From NCBI RefSeq assembly GCF_021233055.1, contig NZ_CP089543.1, positions 117,562 to 181,561 on the forward strand: a stretch of 64,000 bases of DNA, written 5' to 3'. The DNA is from Spirosoma oryzicola. Lineage in GTDB: Bacteria; Bacteroidota; Bacteroidia; Cytophagales; Spirosomataceae. Made by a program: the position numbers and the translations under genes. Positions 9,174 to 17,759 of this stretch are shown in pieces; the stretch's first letter is position 1; each line of letters begins with the position of its first letter. The notes under the pieces are model-generated. The model was given only the letters and a program-made list of their open reading frames with translations. It made no database searches and was not told where the DNA came from.

Positions 9174-9386
9174 ATGACGATTATCTTCCAATACCTGTTT
9201 ACGCAGACCAATAATGGGTTTATTTGCCGGGTTCCGCTTCGCATTTTAGAGGGGCCAGTGCTGGGTAAAGGCACCAGTCCAACTACGGCTGAAGCTGGGG
9301 AAGTCGATCTACAGGACTGGGTTGGAAAGAGTCTGCATGTGACCATTCAGTCGGGTATCCATATCATCTTGGGGGTGGCAGGCTGA
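9174..9386 (+). CDS. Unknown small protein, family D, copy 2
   Basis: A 70-residue paralog of the gene at 3860-4072 with an identical start MTIIFQYLFTQT, then FICRVPLRIL, GPVLGKG, LQDWVGKSLHV and a GVAG end. Length is conserved exactly. It lies 104 bases before gene E copy 2, as in the first block. Confidence 0.6.
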   Translation: MTIIFQYLFTQTNNGFICRVPLRILEGPVLGKGTSPTTAEAGEVDLQDWVGKSLHVTIQSGIHIILGVAG

Positions 9387-9490
9387 TACCGTATTGATTC
9401 TACTTGCTAATCGACGTAATCAGGAAACAGCCTCTGCATGCTGACGCCTGCGAGAAGCCTTGTTTAAAACATTCCCTGGTTTTCCCTTGT

Positions 9491-9925
9491 ATGAAAAAAT
9501 GGTTTAAGATAACGCTATATGTTCTTGGCAGTTTGGCGGTGTTGGGCTGGATTTGGCGAGTCGGCCAGGCCGATGATCTCGACAAGAATTTAGTTCGACA
9601 GTCTCAGCAAAAAGCAGTCGAGGATCTAGCTGCCAGGCCCAATGCCAAGCGCGATTTAGTGATCAATTCATTCAGGTGGCAAAAAAACGACGTGGGTACA
9701 GTCGCCTATCATTGGTTCACTGTTTTTAACACCTCCAAGCGGCATACCTATACAAAGTTACCCATACGATTTATCTATTATTCAGAGATCGGAAATGAGG
9801 TAGGCTGCATAAATAAGGTGATTGATAGGACCATACGAACTGGGGAATCCATTCGAATGGAAAACGTGGAAACAGAAATACGCTATCAATATGCGGATGG
9901 CGCAGATATGGAAATCACAGAGTAA
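9491..9925 (+). CDS. Membrane-anchored unknown protein, family E, copy 2
   Basis: A 144-residue paralog of the gene at 4183-4617. It has the same basic start and single membrane segment (about residues 5 to 25). The external part has VINSFRWQK, HWFTVFNTSKRHTYT, IRFIYYSEIGNEVG and DGADMEIT. Protein-level similarity is high while third codon positions differ widely, which points to selection on the protein after duplication. An in-frame ATG at 9404 is less likely as the start because copy 1 begins at the later site. Confidence 0.7.
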   Translation: MKKWFKITLYVLGSLAVLGWIWRVGQADDLDKNLVRQSQQKAVEDLAARPNAKRDLVINSFRWQKNDVGTVAYHWFTVFNTSKRHTYTKLPIRFIYYSEIGNEVGCINKVIDRTIRTGESIRMENVETEIRYQYADGADMEITE

Positions 9926-10065
9926 AAACCTTGAGGATGACTCACCTATTTATTGGTTAAGCCGTTTTTCGCAAACCAATCTGGCATCGCCCTGCAAGCG
10001 TTATAATAAGCTGACCCAGTTGGCCGTGATAGAACTTTCGGCAACTACCGATTTAGCAAGGGTAG

Positions 10066-10265
10066 ATGGCTTTGCCTTACAGCAGAAAATTTATGTCGAT
10101 GCGCAACTTAAATTAAAATGTATACCCAATCTGTTTTTTTCCACCGGCGTCGATCAACGAATGGTCATTGATGCCTACAGTTTGTCAGTACAAAGCTTTT
10201 TTATCAAACCAGCTACCATCCCAGAACTGGAAAAAATGATCACCGTAATCATCGAGTATTGGTAG
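10066..10265 (+). pseudogene. Response-regulator receiver fragment (C-terminal part)
   Basis: The frame reads DGFALQQKIYVDAQLKLKCI, a strand PNLFFSTG, then AYSLSVQSFFIKPATIPELE and ends VIIEYW. This matches the second half of a CheY-like receiver: the loop after beta-3, the Thr/Ser strand, and the conserved Lys-Pro. The N-terminal half with the phosphate-accepting Asp is missing. The fragment begins directly where the family-F remnant of the duplicated block ends (about 10063), so this is a recombination junction. Confidence 0.7.
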
Positions 10266-10367
10266 CGATGTGCCGCGCCGAATAATTTTTAAATACCGTT
10301 TTCCTGATCTATATGGAATAGATCATCAGGCTCCAGAGTCGCACCTGCCCATCAAATACCAACCCCT

Positions 10368-11438
10368 ATGATTCGTTCTGTTATTACAGCTACTGGTAGT
10401 CATATTCCGGATACTATCATCCCTAATGAGGCTTTTTTAAGCACCCAATTCTTTACTCCGGAAAGCGTAGCTATACCTAAAGAGCAAGTGGCGCTGTTAA
10501 CTCAGTTTAAAGCCATTACCGGCATTCAGCAACGGCGCTACGCCCACGCTGACCAGCTAGCCTCAGATCTGGGTTTGTTGGTCGCCAGCCAGGCCCTAAC
10601 CAGCGCAGGCGTCGATCCGGAAACCTTGGATTACCTGATCGTGGCGCACAATTTTGGCGATGTGGCTCAGGGCAGTAACCGTGTCGACTTGGTTCCTTCC
10701 CTAGCCTCTCGAATTAAAGCCCGCTTAGCTATAAAAACCCCCAATTGTGTGGCCTATGATTTGGCCTTTGGGTGCCCAGGTTGGCTGGAAGGGCTTATCC
10801 AGGCCAACTACTATATTCGTTCAGGCGACGCCAGGCGCTGTCTGGTCATTGGTACCGAAACCTTGTCGCGGGTTATTGATCCAGCGGATCGGGATTCGTT
10901 ACTGTTTAGTGATGGGAGTGGCGCGGTTATCTTAGAAGCTCAATCTAATGGGTCAATAGGTTTGTTAGCCCATCATACCCAGACCCATGCCCATCAGCAC
11001 GTTGACTTTCTGAAGATGGGTAAATCCTATGGGCCTGTTGGTGCCGATAGTGCCGATCTGTTTCTGAAAATGAATGGACGTAAAGTGTATGAATTTGCCT
11101 TACAGCATGTACCCCTGGTGATCAAGCAGGCACTGGATAAAGCCGGGATGACGCTAGGGGATGTGAAGCAGGTTCTGATGCATCAAGCCAATGAAAAAAT
11201 GAACATAGCTATTTTAGAGCGTCTTTTCCAGTTATACGGCCAAGCGGAGCCTCGGCTGAGCCTGATGCCCATGACCATTTCCTGGCTGGGCAATAGTTCG
11301 GTAGCCACCCTACCTACGTTGCTGGACTTACTCCAGCGGGGGCAGCTGGTAAATCACCGGCTGGCAGCCGGTGACACGATTGTATTGGCCTCGGTGGGAG
11401 CTGGCATGAACATTAACGCGGTGGTCTATCAGTACTAA
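10368..11438 (+). CDS. 3-oxoacyl-ACP synthase III family protein
   Basis: A 356-residue thiolase-fold enzyme of the KAS III (FabH-like) group, which condenses an acyl-CoA starter with malonyl-ACP. The catalytic triad is visible: Cys136 in AFGCPGW, His272 in LMHQANEKMN, Asn309 in WLGNSSVATLP. The C-terminal GAGMNINAVVYQY matches the family end. It stands alone, with no acyl carrier protein or other fatty-acid genes nearby, so it may serve a specialised product or fatty-acid start rather than being the housekeeping fabH. Start at 10368 gives the normal length. Confidence 0.85.
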   Translation: MIRSVITATGSHIPDTIIPNEAFLSTQFFTPESVAIPKEQVALLTQFKAITGIQQRRYAHADQLASDLGLLVASQALTSAGVDPETLDYLIVAHNFGDVAQGSNRVDLVPSLASRIKARLAIKTPNCVAYDLAFGCPGWLEGLIQANYYIRSGDARRCLVIGTETLSRVIDPADRDSLLFSDGSGAVILEAQSNGSIGLLAHHTQTHAHQHVDFLKMGKSYGPVGADSADLFLKMNGRKVYEFALQHVPLVIKQALDKAGMTLGDVKQVLMHQANEKMNIAILERLFQLYGQAEPRLSLMPMTISWLGNSSVATLPTLLDLLQRGQLVNHRLAAGDTIVLASVGAGMNINAVVYQY

Positions 11439-12005
11439 CTAAGCGATCAGCGTTTAGGTGTAGTATAGGGTTAATCTACAGCTATTCTCCTAGCCTAGGT
11501 TGCGCCTACCAAAGTGGGCCATCGTGGTGCGGCGAACTGTCAAATAGCCTGCCATAAGTTAATCGAAAAGGTTTACATCAAACTTAAATCGGAGCGCCGA
11601 AGCGATAGCCTTTTATACGAATCACGGAGAGTTACTAAGTACTTTATTTTATTGGGCAAGGTTGCGATTGACGCAATCTGTTAGAATACATCTTGTATGG
11701 CTCCTTATATAGCTGGAGTTTTTGAGAAGAAGTAAATAATAATTAATCCTTTTCGGTCTAGATCAGTTGTAGAAAGTGATGCCTGGATGCGCAAAGACGC
11801 TCGGCTGCCAACTTCCCCTATCAGGGTTAACTGCTCTCGAGCACTTCAAACCTAAACAGGATTGGTTTTACTGGTCCAGATTTTTGTAGTCTTCATGAGC
11901 CAACAGCCTGCCTTATGGCTGCTACACATTTAGTCCCGTTTTGTAGATCAGCCGTTTTTGACTTTTTCATAAATTCTGATCGTCTTGCTCCTTTACAGAC
12001 TAGTT
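11439..12005. other. Gene-free stretch
   Basis: About 570 bases between the KAS III gene and the broken family-D gene. No frame has recognisable protein content and no strong hairpin was seen. Confidence 0.5.
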
Positions 12006-12239
12006 ATGCGAATTAATTTTGATGCCCTTTTCCGGGTTATAGATCAGGTCATGATTCCCAAAGTACGGATTAACATCATGAGTGTTATCCGGGGTGGCCC
12101 TGAAATGCGGCTGGCGAAAGACAGCTTAACGATTAATGGTGTAGTTCCGGTTAGCTGGCAAGGGAAAGATCTGCTGGTGGATTTACGCTAATTCGGTGAA
12201 GTCCAGGAATATAATATTCGAGGTTTAGCAGTTGCCTAA
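12006..12239 (+). pseudogene. Family D, divergent type, with a premature stop
   Basis: The product aligns with the 77-residue gene at 6996-7229 from MRINFDALF through SWQGKDLLVDLR. A TAA at 12189-12191 interrupts it. The same frame then continues with EYNIRGLAVA to a stop at 12237-12239, exactly the family's full length. A 61-residue product lacking the C-terminal RGLA block may still be made. Confidence 0.7.
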
Positions 12240-12298
12240 ATAGACTACCTACCTGCCTATTGCTGCTCACTATTAAACCCCCAAATAAATTATCAGCT

Positions 12299-12508
12299 AT
12301 GGCTACTAATTGGTTAGTTATTATTACTGGTTACGCATCGATCAAACCAAAGCCTCATAAACGGGCTTATCTAAATACGAGTGTTGAGCAGGCTAATCAA
12401 CGATTTAAACAGCAGTATCCACAAGCCAGAGACATTACGGCGGTAAGTGTTTCCTTTGAGGACGAATTCATCATCAGCGCCAGTGGCGATATTTCAGCCG
12501 ACTACTAG
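12299..12508 (+). CDS. Unknown small protein, family C, copy 3
   Basis: A 69-residue protein starting MATNWLVIITGYASIKPKP. It shares AYLN, FKQQYPQARD and FEDEFII with the copies at 3439 and 8849. Here C follows a D gene, whereas in the two duplicated blocks C precedes D. Function unknown. Confidence 0.65.
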   Translation: MATNWLVIITGYASIKPKPHKRAYLNTSVEQANQRFKQQYPQARDITAVSVSFEDEFIISASGDISADY

Positions 12509-12587
12509 TCATGCGATTCCTGAAAGGCCGACCTATCCAAGCTGATATGGTAGTTACACAGTTAACATCTTCTCGCCACTTTTCTTA

Positions 12588-13463
12588 ATGGCTATTTGGG
12601 TCCAACTTACTCACCAGACGCTTTATCAGTATGAGCGAATGGTCTATCTATCAACTCAACTGATTCGTTTGAAGCCCACGGCTTATTGCCAGGCAGTTAT
12701 CGAGGACTATTCCTTAACGATTCAACCAGCTAATCATGTGCTGCACTGGCAGCAAGACCCATTTGGTAATTTTATCGCCCGCGTTGATTTTTTGGAAAAA
12801 GTAACTCGCCTGTCGATTCAGGTTCAGTTGACAGCTAACCTTCAATCGATAAACTCCTTCGATTTCTTAATTGATGAATATGCTTTGTTTTTCCCATTCG
12901 AGTACACTGATTCACTCCAACATGATTTAGCGCCCTACCGAGGGGCTACTGAACATGGAGCTTATCTAACCCAATGGATTGGGCAAATTAGCCATCAATC
13001 TCGTCAAGAGACGGTTTCCTTTCTCATCAACCTTACTCAACAGGTTTGTCAGGCCATCATCTACCAGGTACGGCTACAACCTGGGGTACAGGCTGCTGAC
13101 GAAACGCTCCGACGTTCTACAGGTAGTTGCCGGGATTGCGCCTGGTTATTGGTGCAACTCGTCCGTAAGTTAGGCCTGGCAGCCCGCTTTGTCTCAGGTT
13201 ATTTAGTGGAGTTGTCCGATTCATTGAGCGACACCTCCACTGATGCTACTAGGGATTCGCTGGCCTTACACGCCTGGACAGAGGTATACCTACCAGGGGC
13301 GGGTTGGCTAGGGCTTGACCCCACTTCGGGAATGGTGGTTACCGAAGCCTATATTCCACTGGCGAGTTCGCCTGATCCAGTAGGTGCCGCTGTGATTAGC
13401 GGCACAACAGATAGCGCACAAGCTACCCTTTCCTATTCAAGTACTGTTGTTCATTTACCCTGA
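12588..13463 (+). CDS. Transglutaminase-like cysteine protease family protein
   Basis: A 291-residue protein with the two-part layout of bacterial transglutaminase-like proteins. The N-terminal beta region is about residues 1 to 100. The papain-fold core has a visible Cys-His-Asp triad: Cys181 in GSCRDCAWL, His228 in LHAWTEVYLPG and Asp244 in GLDPTSG. RFVSGYL between them is typical. No signal peptide is seen, so it is probably cytoplasmic. The family is usually thought to act as peptidases or amidases; the substrate is unknown. The 125-base gap before it allows its own promoter. Confidence 0.85.
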   Translation: MAIWVQLTHQTLYQYERMVYLSTQLIRLKPTAYCQAVIEDYSLTIQPANHVLHWQQDPFGNFIARVDFLEKVTRLSIQVQLTANLQSINSFDFLIDEYALFFPFEYTDSLQHDLAPYRGATEHGAYLTQWIGQISHQSRQETVSFLINLTQQVCQAIIYQVRLQPGVQAADETLRRSTGSCRDCAWLLVQLVRKLGLAARFVSGYLVELSDSLSDTSTDATRDSLALHAWTEVYLPGAGWLGLDPTSGMVVTEAYIPLASSPDPVGAAVISGTTDSAQATLSYSSTVVHLP

Positions 13464-13494
13464 CCTGACTGTCTACGTTGGATCAGGGATTATT

Positions 13495-14391
13495 TCATAG
13501 GGAGTAATAGCGTTCAGGAACTAGTAGCTCAGGAATTATTGTATACCCCGTCATACTTTTAAGACTAATTTCAATCGAGCGCGCGATGGTGGTGACCGGT
13601 GTATCAGTGGGTTGGTTCTCAAAGGGGTCTTGTAATTGAATCGCGCTTTTTTCGATTAAAATAAACGCAGCTGATATGAGCGTCACTAGTGGCACATCTA
13701 AATAATAATATTGATCATCAAAACAAAAAGGAAGTATACTCGCGAATAGGTAGATGAACACCTGCATATTGAAGGTATAGGTCCGAGGGAAAACTGTATT
13801 TTTAATCCGTTCACAGCGCCCCATAGAATCTGTCAAGTTAGTGAGCGTAGCGTTTAGCTGCACCAGCTGATAATCCGTAATTAATGCCTCATCATACAGC
13901 CGTCGAATTGCCAACGCATGCTTTACCAGCAGCATATTCGGTGGGTTGTGCGCATCAGCAACCTGCTTAGCTTCTTGTGAAGGAAGAAACTCCTCTAGTC
14001 GCTGAGACACTGGCTGTCTGCGTAAGGTATCCCCTAATACGTAACACCAAGCACATTGACGCTCAACAAATGGATGGAGATAGGTTTTGTGGTTAGTATC
14101 CACGGGCAGGAAGGTTTGCAATTGCCGAATAAAACTACGGCTATCATTGACAATAGCTCCCCAGGCTATTCTTGCCTCCCACCAACGATCATAAGCTTGA
14201 TTGGTCCGAAAAGCTAGTAAGAGAGCGATACAGGTTCCCAGAATTGCCGCAATGGAGATAGGGATCTGGAAGGACCAAGGAATAAACCATTTACTGATAA
14301 CAACCAGATTGGCAAACAAAAAAATCAAAAAGGCCTGTTTTAGTATATGCCGGATGTAGAAACGGATGGAAATCTTATTGTTTAGTAGCAT
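13495..14391 (-). CDS. Bestrophin-like (UPF0187) membrane channel protein
   Basis: A 298-residue membrane protein. Family hallmarks: FRTNQAYDRWWEAR with WGAIVNDSR near residues 60 to 85, CERIKNTVFPRTY near 195, and LQDPFENQPTDTP near 258. Hydrophobic segments lie at about residues 15-35, 43-60, 205-222 and 228-245. Bacterial members form pentameric ion channels (KpBest conducts cations). It converges with the transglutaminase-like gene, whose stop is 31 bases away. Confidence 0.88.
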   Translation of the reverse strand: MLLNNKISIRFYIRHILKQAFLIFLFANLVVISKWFIPWSFQIPISIAAILGTCIALLLAFRTNQAYDRWWEARIAWGAIVNDSRSFIRQLQTFLPVDTNHKTYLHPFVERQCAWCYVLGDTLRRQPVSQRLEEFLPSQEAKQVADAHNPPNMLLVKHALAIRRLYDEALITDYQLVQLNATLTNLTDSMGRCERIKNTVFPRTYTFNMQVFIYLFASILPFCFDDQYYYLDVPLVTLISAAFILIEKSAIQLQDPFENQPTDTPVTTIARSIEISLKSMTGYTIIPELLVPERYYSL

Positions 14392-14937
14392 TGAGCTTCT
14401 TTATGGTAGTAGCTATTGAGGATGCACAAACAACCTTGAAGTGACTTTGCTATAGTATATACAAAGCTTCGTTGTTTCAGGTCAAATTGTTTTAGTCACG
14501 ACTTTACCTAACAATTAACCTGTTAAATACGGATTAGTTCACAGTTTCTTTAAATGCCCAATTGTTGAAGCATATATATGAAAACTCCATCGTCTCATCT
14601 AGGAGCGTAATGGTGAGACTGTTAGCCATAACCAAACAAAGAGGTGGCTGGCCTCTATCGCCGGACCGACGCTCGGCAAATTTCCGAGCGCTTCTCCGAC
14701 CCATCCGGGTACGCTCACCACGGCAGGCATCGCAACGGGCAAACGTGCCGGAGCGGGACCGTTACGAATTTCAATAAGAAAAATCAATATGCATACCTAT
14801 TGATTTTCAGTTATTTCCAGAACAAACCGAGCCAGATGCTAGCTGACGATGAAGCGCCACTTAAGTGCCGTATAAATGCCGTCCGATCAGTTAATAGGAA
14901 ACGCTTGATTTGACCTACATTGCCGAAAAAACTCGCT
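14392..14937. other. Intergenic stretch with one hairpin repeat
   Basis: About 550 bases between the divergent bestrophin-like gene and the XRE gene. It includes a GGAGCG-type hairpin at 14591-14619 and a short, more G+C-rich patch (about 14640-14770) that has open frames but no recognisable protein. The patch may be a decayed gene fragment. Confidence 0.4.
14591..14619 (+). repeat. GGAGCG-loop hairpin
   Basis: A six-base stem (GTCTCA with TGAGAC) encloses a 16-base loop containing AGGAGCGTAA. One of about ten related elements in the window. It lies between two divergent genes, unlike most other copies. Confidence 0.65.
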
Positions 14938-15468
14938 ATGTCAACTGGACAAAAAATTAAAGAAATTAGGCTTAAACAGGGAATGACACAACAAGAACTG
15001 GCCCTGGAAGCAAACATTAACCTGAGAACTGTTCAACGAATCGAGAATGAAGAGGTAATTCCTCGTAGCTATACACTCAAAATAATTGCAAAAGCATTAC
15101 ATATTGAGGAGTCAGAGCTAATCGATTCGAACCCATCGGGAAATGATCAGCAAAATCCCCGTCAGGGTAAGGCTATGTTAGTATGGCTGCATTTAAGTGG
15201 CTTATTTTTATTGCCGGCTTTTCTGACCTGGTTTTTCGAAAAAGAGCATGATCGGGACATTAAGTACCATGGAGCCGATGTGATCAATTTTCAGCTAAGC
15301 ATGTTGGCCCTTTTACTGCCCTGCTTATTTTTAGCCTGATTGCCTCAGCTAGTAGCTTTATTTACTGTGTTGGTCGTCTTAATCAATACAGTTAGGGTGA
15401 TCAGGGGTAAATCCTACTACTATCCCTTAACGATCAGAATAATAAAGACCTCATTTGAACCTGTATAA
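14938..15468 (+). pseudogene. XRE-family regulator with DUF4870-like membrane domain, interrupted by a stop
   Basis: The start MSTGQKIKEIR leads a helix-turn-helix domain (about residues 5 to 60, with MTQQELALEANINLRTVQRI). Then comes a linker and a membrane domain with DIKYHGADVINFQLS, the DUF4870 signature. A TGA at 15337-15339 ends the frame after LLPCLFLA. The same frame then goes on with a second membrane segment and the typical domain end SYYYPLTIRIIK, to a stop at 15466-15468. A single nonsense change therefore splits an otherwise normal gene. The short product could still bind DNA. An upstream ATG at 14920 is possible. Confidence 0.7.
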
Positions 15469-15798
15469 TAGGCCGATCCAACCCATTACTTTATGCCAAG
15501 TGATTGATATAGTTCGCTACCGTTGAAGAGGAAGTAGGCTAAAGAGGGGCAAATATGACTTATGCTGACAGAAACAGTTTCATCGTAGGGGCGACCCCGC
15601 CTGTTTTATAGAAACTCAGCCTAGTCTCATCGCCCTACGGTAGCAGCCAACGGCTATACTGGTGCCTACAGTAGCTTTGCTCCTCTAAACGGGGTTGCAT
15701 ACAGCTAATTTTTATACCTGTTTCATCTCAGACTGAGAGCGTTTTACGATACATAATAAACTCCTGGAACATCAACAATAGCGAATCGCAGCCCCCTT
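15469..15798. other. Convergent intergenic stretch
   Basis: About 330 bases between two gene ends. A degraded member of the GGAGCG hairpin family is at 15724-15750 (ATCTCA, GAGCGTTTTA). Nothing else was seen. Confidence 0.45.
15724..15750 (+). repeat. GGAGCG-loop hairpin, degraded copy
   Basis: The left arm ATCTCA and a loop core GAGAGCGTTTTA are recognisable but the right arm is lost. It lies between two convergent gene ends, as most copies do. Confidence 0.35.
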
Positions 15799-16413
15799 TT
15801 AGGCTACTAGTAACTGAATTTTACGGAGTGTGTGTTCAACCGCTTGAATAGGAAAATCACCCCTGCGACCGTAGGCCTCAAAGCGTAAATACTCACCCCA
15901 TACTAGGGCTCGGCCTTTCGCCGATTTATGCCAGTCGGCCTGACTAACTCCATACCCCTCTACCTCAGATGGTAGCACCAATGGCCAACCCGTGATCTCG
16001 CCTTGTGCATGAAACAGATAGGACCGCATGGTAGCGTAGGAATGGGCTATGAATAACATTTGCTTGGATACTTGAAAATTATACGCTTTCCGGGCTTCTA
16101 CTACATTTTCTAAGGTATTAGTCGATATGGTTTCTAAGATGAAGCGCAGATCGGTCCGATCTCTATACTTGATGGCGGCTAAGATACGTTCGGACTCGGC
16201 TACTGAATCAATTCGCAGATCGTTGTAGCGAGCCACACCACCGGTGATCAGAATGAGCTTGACCCCAGTCGTCTCAATTGCCTGGTTAATGAGTTGTGCT
16301 AACTGGTGCTGGAAGACGTTGGAACCAAAGACGAACAGGAAGTCCACGGGCTCTACTAGGTCTTGTCGATAAAAACAGAGACTGGTTAATTCATCAATCA
16401 GGGTCTGACTCAT
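15799..16413 (-). CDS. DUF218 (YdcF-like) protein
   Basis: A 204-residue protein if started at MSQTLIDEL; an upstream in-frame ATG at 16506 would add a proline-rich leader with no family match. The DUF218 fold shows as DFLFVFGSN at the first strand, KLILITGG, the acid-rich SERILAAI, the ETISTNTLENVVEAR block and a late HSYATMRSYLF. Related proteins bind nucleotide-like ligands or act in envelope polysaccharide metabolism, but the role of this cytoplasmic short form is not known. Confidence 0.75.
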   Translation of the reverse strand: MSQTLIDELTSLCFYRQDLVEPVDFLFVFGSNVFQHQLAQLINQAIETTGVKLILITGGVARYNDLRIDSVAESERILAAIKYRDRTDLRFILETISTNTLENVVEARKAYNFQVSKQMLFIAHSYATMRSYLFHAQGEITGWPLVLPSEVEGYGVSQADWHKSAKGRALVWGEYLRFEAYGRRGDFPIQAVEHTLRKIQLLVA

Positions 16414-16601
16414 CGAAGGTGGCTGAGGAAGTCTTGGAACCTCTCGATTAGGATTCACGGGTTGGCAGGGGCTAGTTTTCGGAGGTAGACCGCTCAATTT
16501 TGGCAAAAGACTAAGGTAGGTAAACTATTGGCCTACTTTTTCTAAACACTAGCATTTTATAAAAATGTAGTCGCCGATCAGCGATTCTAGACAAGAATTA
16601 T

Positions 16602-16629
16602 TGTCCCATAACGGAGCATTTTATGAGAT
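16602..16629 (+). repeat. GGAGCG-loop hairpin, variant copy
   Basis: GTCCCA, then GGAGCATTTTA and TGAGAT follow the family order, with a weakened stem. It lies downstream of the minus-strand NmrA gene, which ends at 16750. Confidence 0.45.
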
Positions 16630-16691
16630 GTCATTATTGAATACCTGGCAACGCCAGTTGGCCGTATGCAATCATTACTGCTCTAAAAATA

Positions 16692-16730
16692 ATTGTCACC
16701 TGATTTATATAAAATAAATCAGGTGACAAT
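16692..16730. terminator. 17-base perfect inverted repeat after the NmrA gene
   Basis: Arms at 16692-16708 and 16714-16730 are exact reverse complements with a five-base A-rich loop. It is 20 bases past the stop of the minus-strand gene at 16750, which suits a terminator. Confidence 0.7.
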
Positions 16731-16749
16731 AGTATCTGACTTAGAATCG

Positions 16750-17661
16750 CTAAACAAGGTTCAGCCGTGCCCATTCTTCCATCGTCAAACCAGGGCGACC
16801 TACGACCGTTAAAACGTCGTCTTTGACAATTGTCTGCGCTTCCATTTGTCCACTTTTTGCTAATTGCATCGTTATGTAAGCGCTTTCCATATACGCTTTT
16901 ACCAATACAGATGGAATTTGCTCAATTATCGCTTTCTGGTCGTCTGGATTGAGAACATTGCAGGTAATTTCTTTTCCAGATGCTTTTGACAGGATAGCCG
17001 CTACTTGAGGTCCGGTCAATACTTCAGTACTTAAATAGTAGTTGGCTCCGCCGCGTTTTTTGGGGCCTTCACGCAACACTGTAGCGGCTACAGCGGCAAT
17101 ATCTGACGCAAAGACCCATCCTTGTGGCGCATCACCCCAATAGACTGTGAACGAACCTATTTCGGTGATAGGTGGATCTACCGCTAATGAAGTATCTGCA
17201 ATCACGTTCGGATGAAGATGCGTCCAGGCCATTCCACTGGCTTCGATGTATGTTTCAACCATATCGTGCCACATGAAGTGAGGGATTAGGTCGTGACGGG
17301 AAGTAAATACGCCCAGATGAACGATATGACTCACGCCCGCTTTTGAGGCAGCATCGACTAGCAGTTTGCTTTGACGAAGCATGTCTACGGTATAACCAGT
17401 CAACAGAAATATTCTGTCAATACCATCCAGCGCATCGGCAAAAGTTTCCGGTTTGTCCAAGTCCAGAACTACTGAATCCCAACCTTGCTGCTGCCATTGA
17501 TTGGCTTTTTTCTGATCAGTTGTAGAAAGACGGACGGTAATCGAATCACTATTCCTGTCGAGTTCTTCAACAACCTGTGACCCTACTCGCCCCGTAGCAC
17601 CAATAATCAATACTTTGGCTCTTTCACTTCCGCTACCAGTTGAGGCAGGATTATTTTTCAT
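16750..17661 (-). CDS. NmrA-like NAD(P)-binding protein
   Basis: A 303-residue protein starting MKNNPASTG. The Rossmann motif GATGRVGSQVVEEL (about residues 20 to 33) and DRIFLLTGYTVDM, HIVHLGVF and WTHLHPN identify an atypical short-chain dehydrogenase of the NmrA type, which lacks the usual catalytic tyrosine motif. Members act as redox sensors or quinone/NADPH oxidoreductases. The start at 17661 is preferred to the ATG at 17730 because the protein match begins there. It is divergent from an HxlR regulator, a common pairing in which the regulator controls the oxidoreductase. Its paralog is at 31701. Confidence 0.85.
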   Translation of the reverse strand: MKNNPASTGSGSERAKVLIIGATGRVGSQVVEELDRNSDSITVRLSTTDQKKANQWQQQGWDSVVLDLDKPETFADALDGIDRIFLLTGYTVDMLRQSKLLVDAASKAGVSHIVHLGVFTSRHDLIPHFMWHDMVETYIEASGMAWTHLHPNVIADTSLAVDPPITEIGSFTVYWGDAPQGWVFASDIAAVAATVLREGPKKRGGANYYLSTEVLTGPQVAAILSKASGKEITCNVLNPDDQKAIIEQIPSVLVKAYMESAYITMQLAKSGQMEAQTIVKDDVLTVVGRPGLTMEEWARLNLV

Positions 17662-17721
17662 AACAGTAAAGGTTGACTTATAGGACAAAACTAGCGAGCC
17701 AATACTATACATTTGCAACCT

Positions 17722-17757
17722 GTTACACAAAGGATAGTAGTTACATAAAGGATACTA
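17722..17757. promoter_or_regulatory. Tandem direct repeat, probable HxlR operator
   Basis: Two copies of GTTACAYAAAGGATA stand head to tail in the gap between the divergent NmrA and HxlR genes. They differ at one position in the shared 15 bases. HxlR-type regulators commonly bind such sites next to their own gene. That they are the target here is inference. Confidence 0.55.
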
Positions 17758-17759
17758 GG

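Noticed and set aside
14562..14913. Overlapping plus-strand frames in a G+C-richer patch, with products rich in R, S and P
   Set aside because: No recognisable domain or paralog, no consistent frame. It may be a fragment of a decayed gene.
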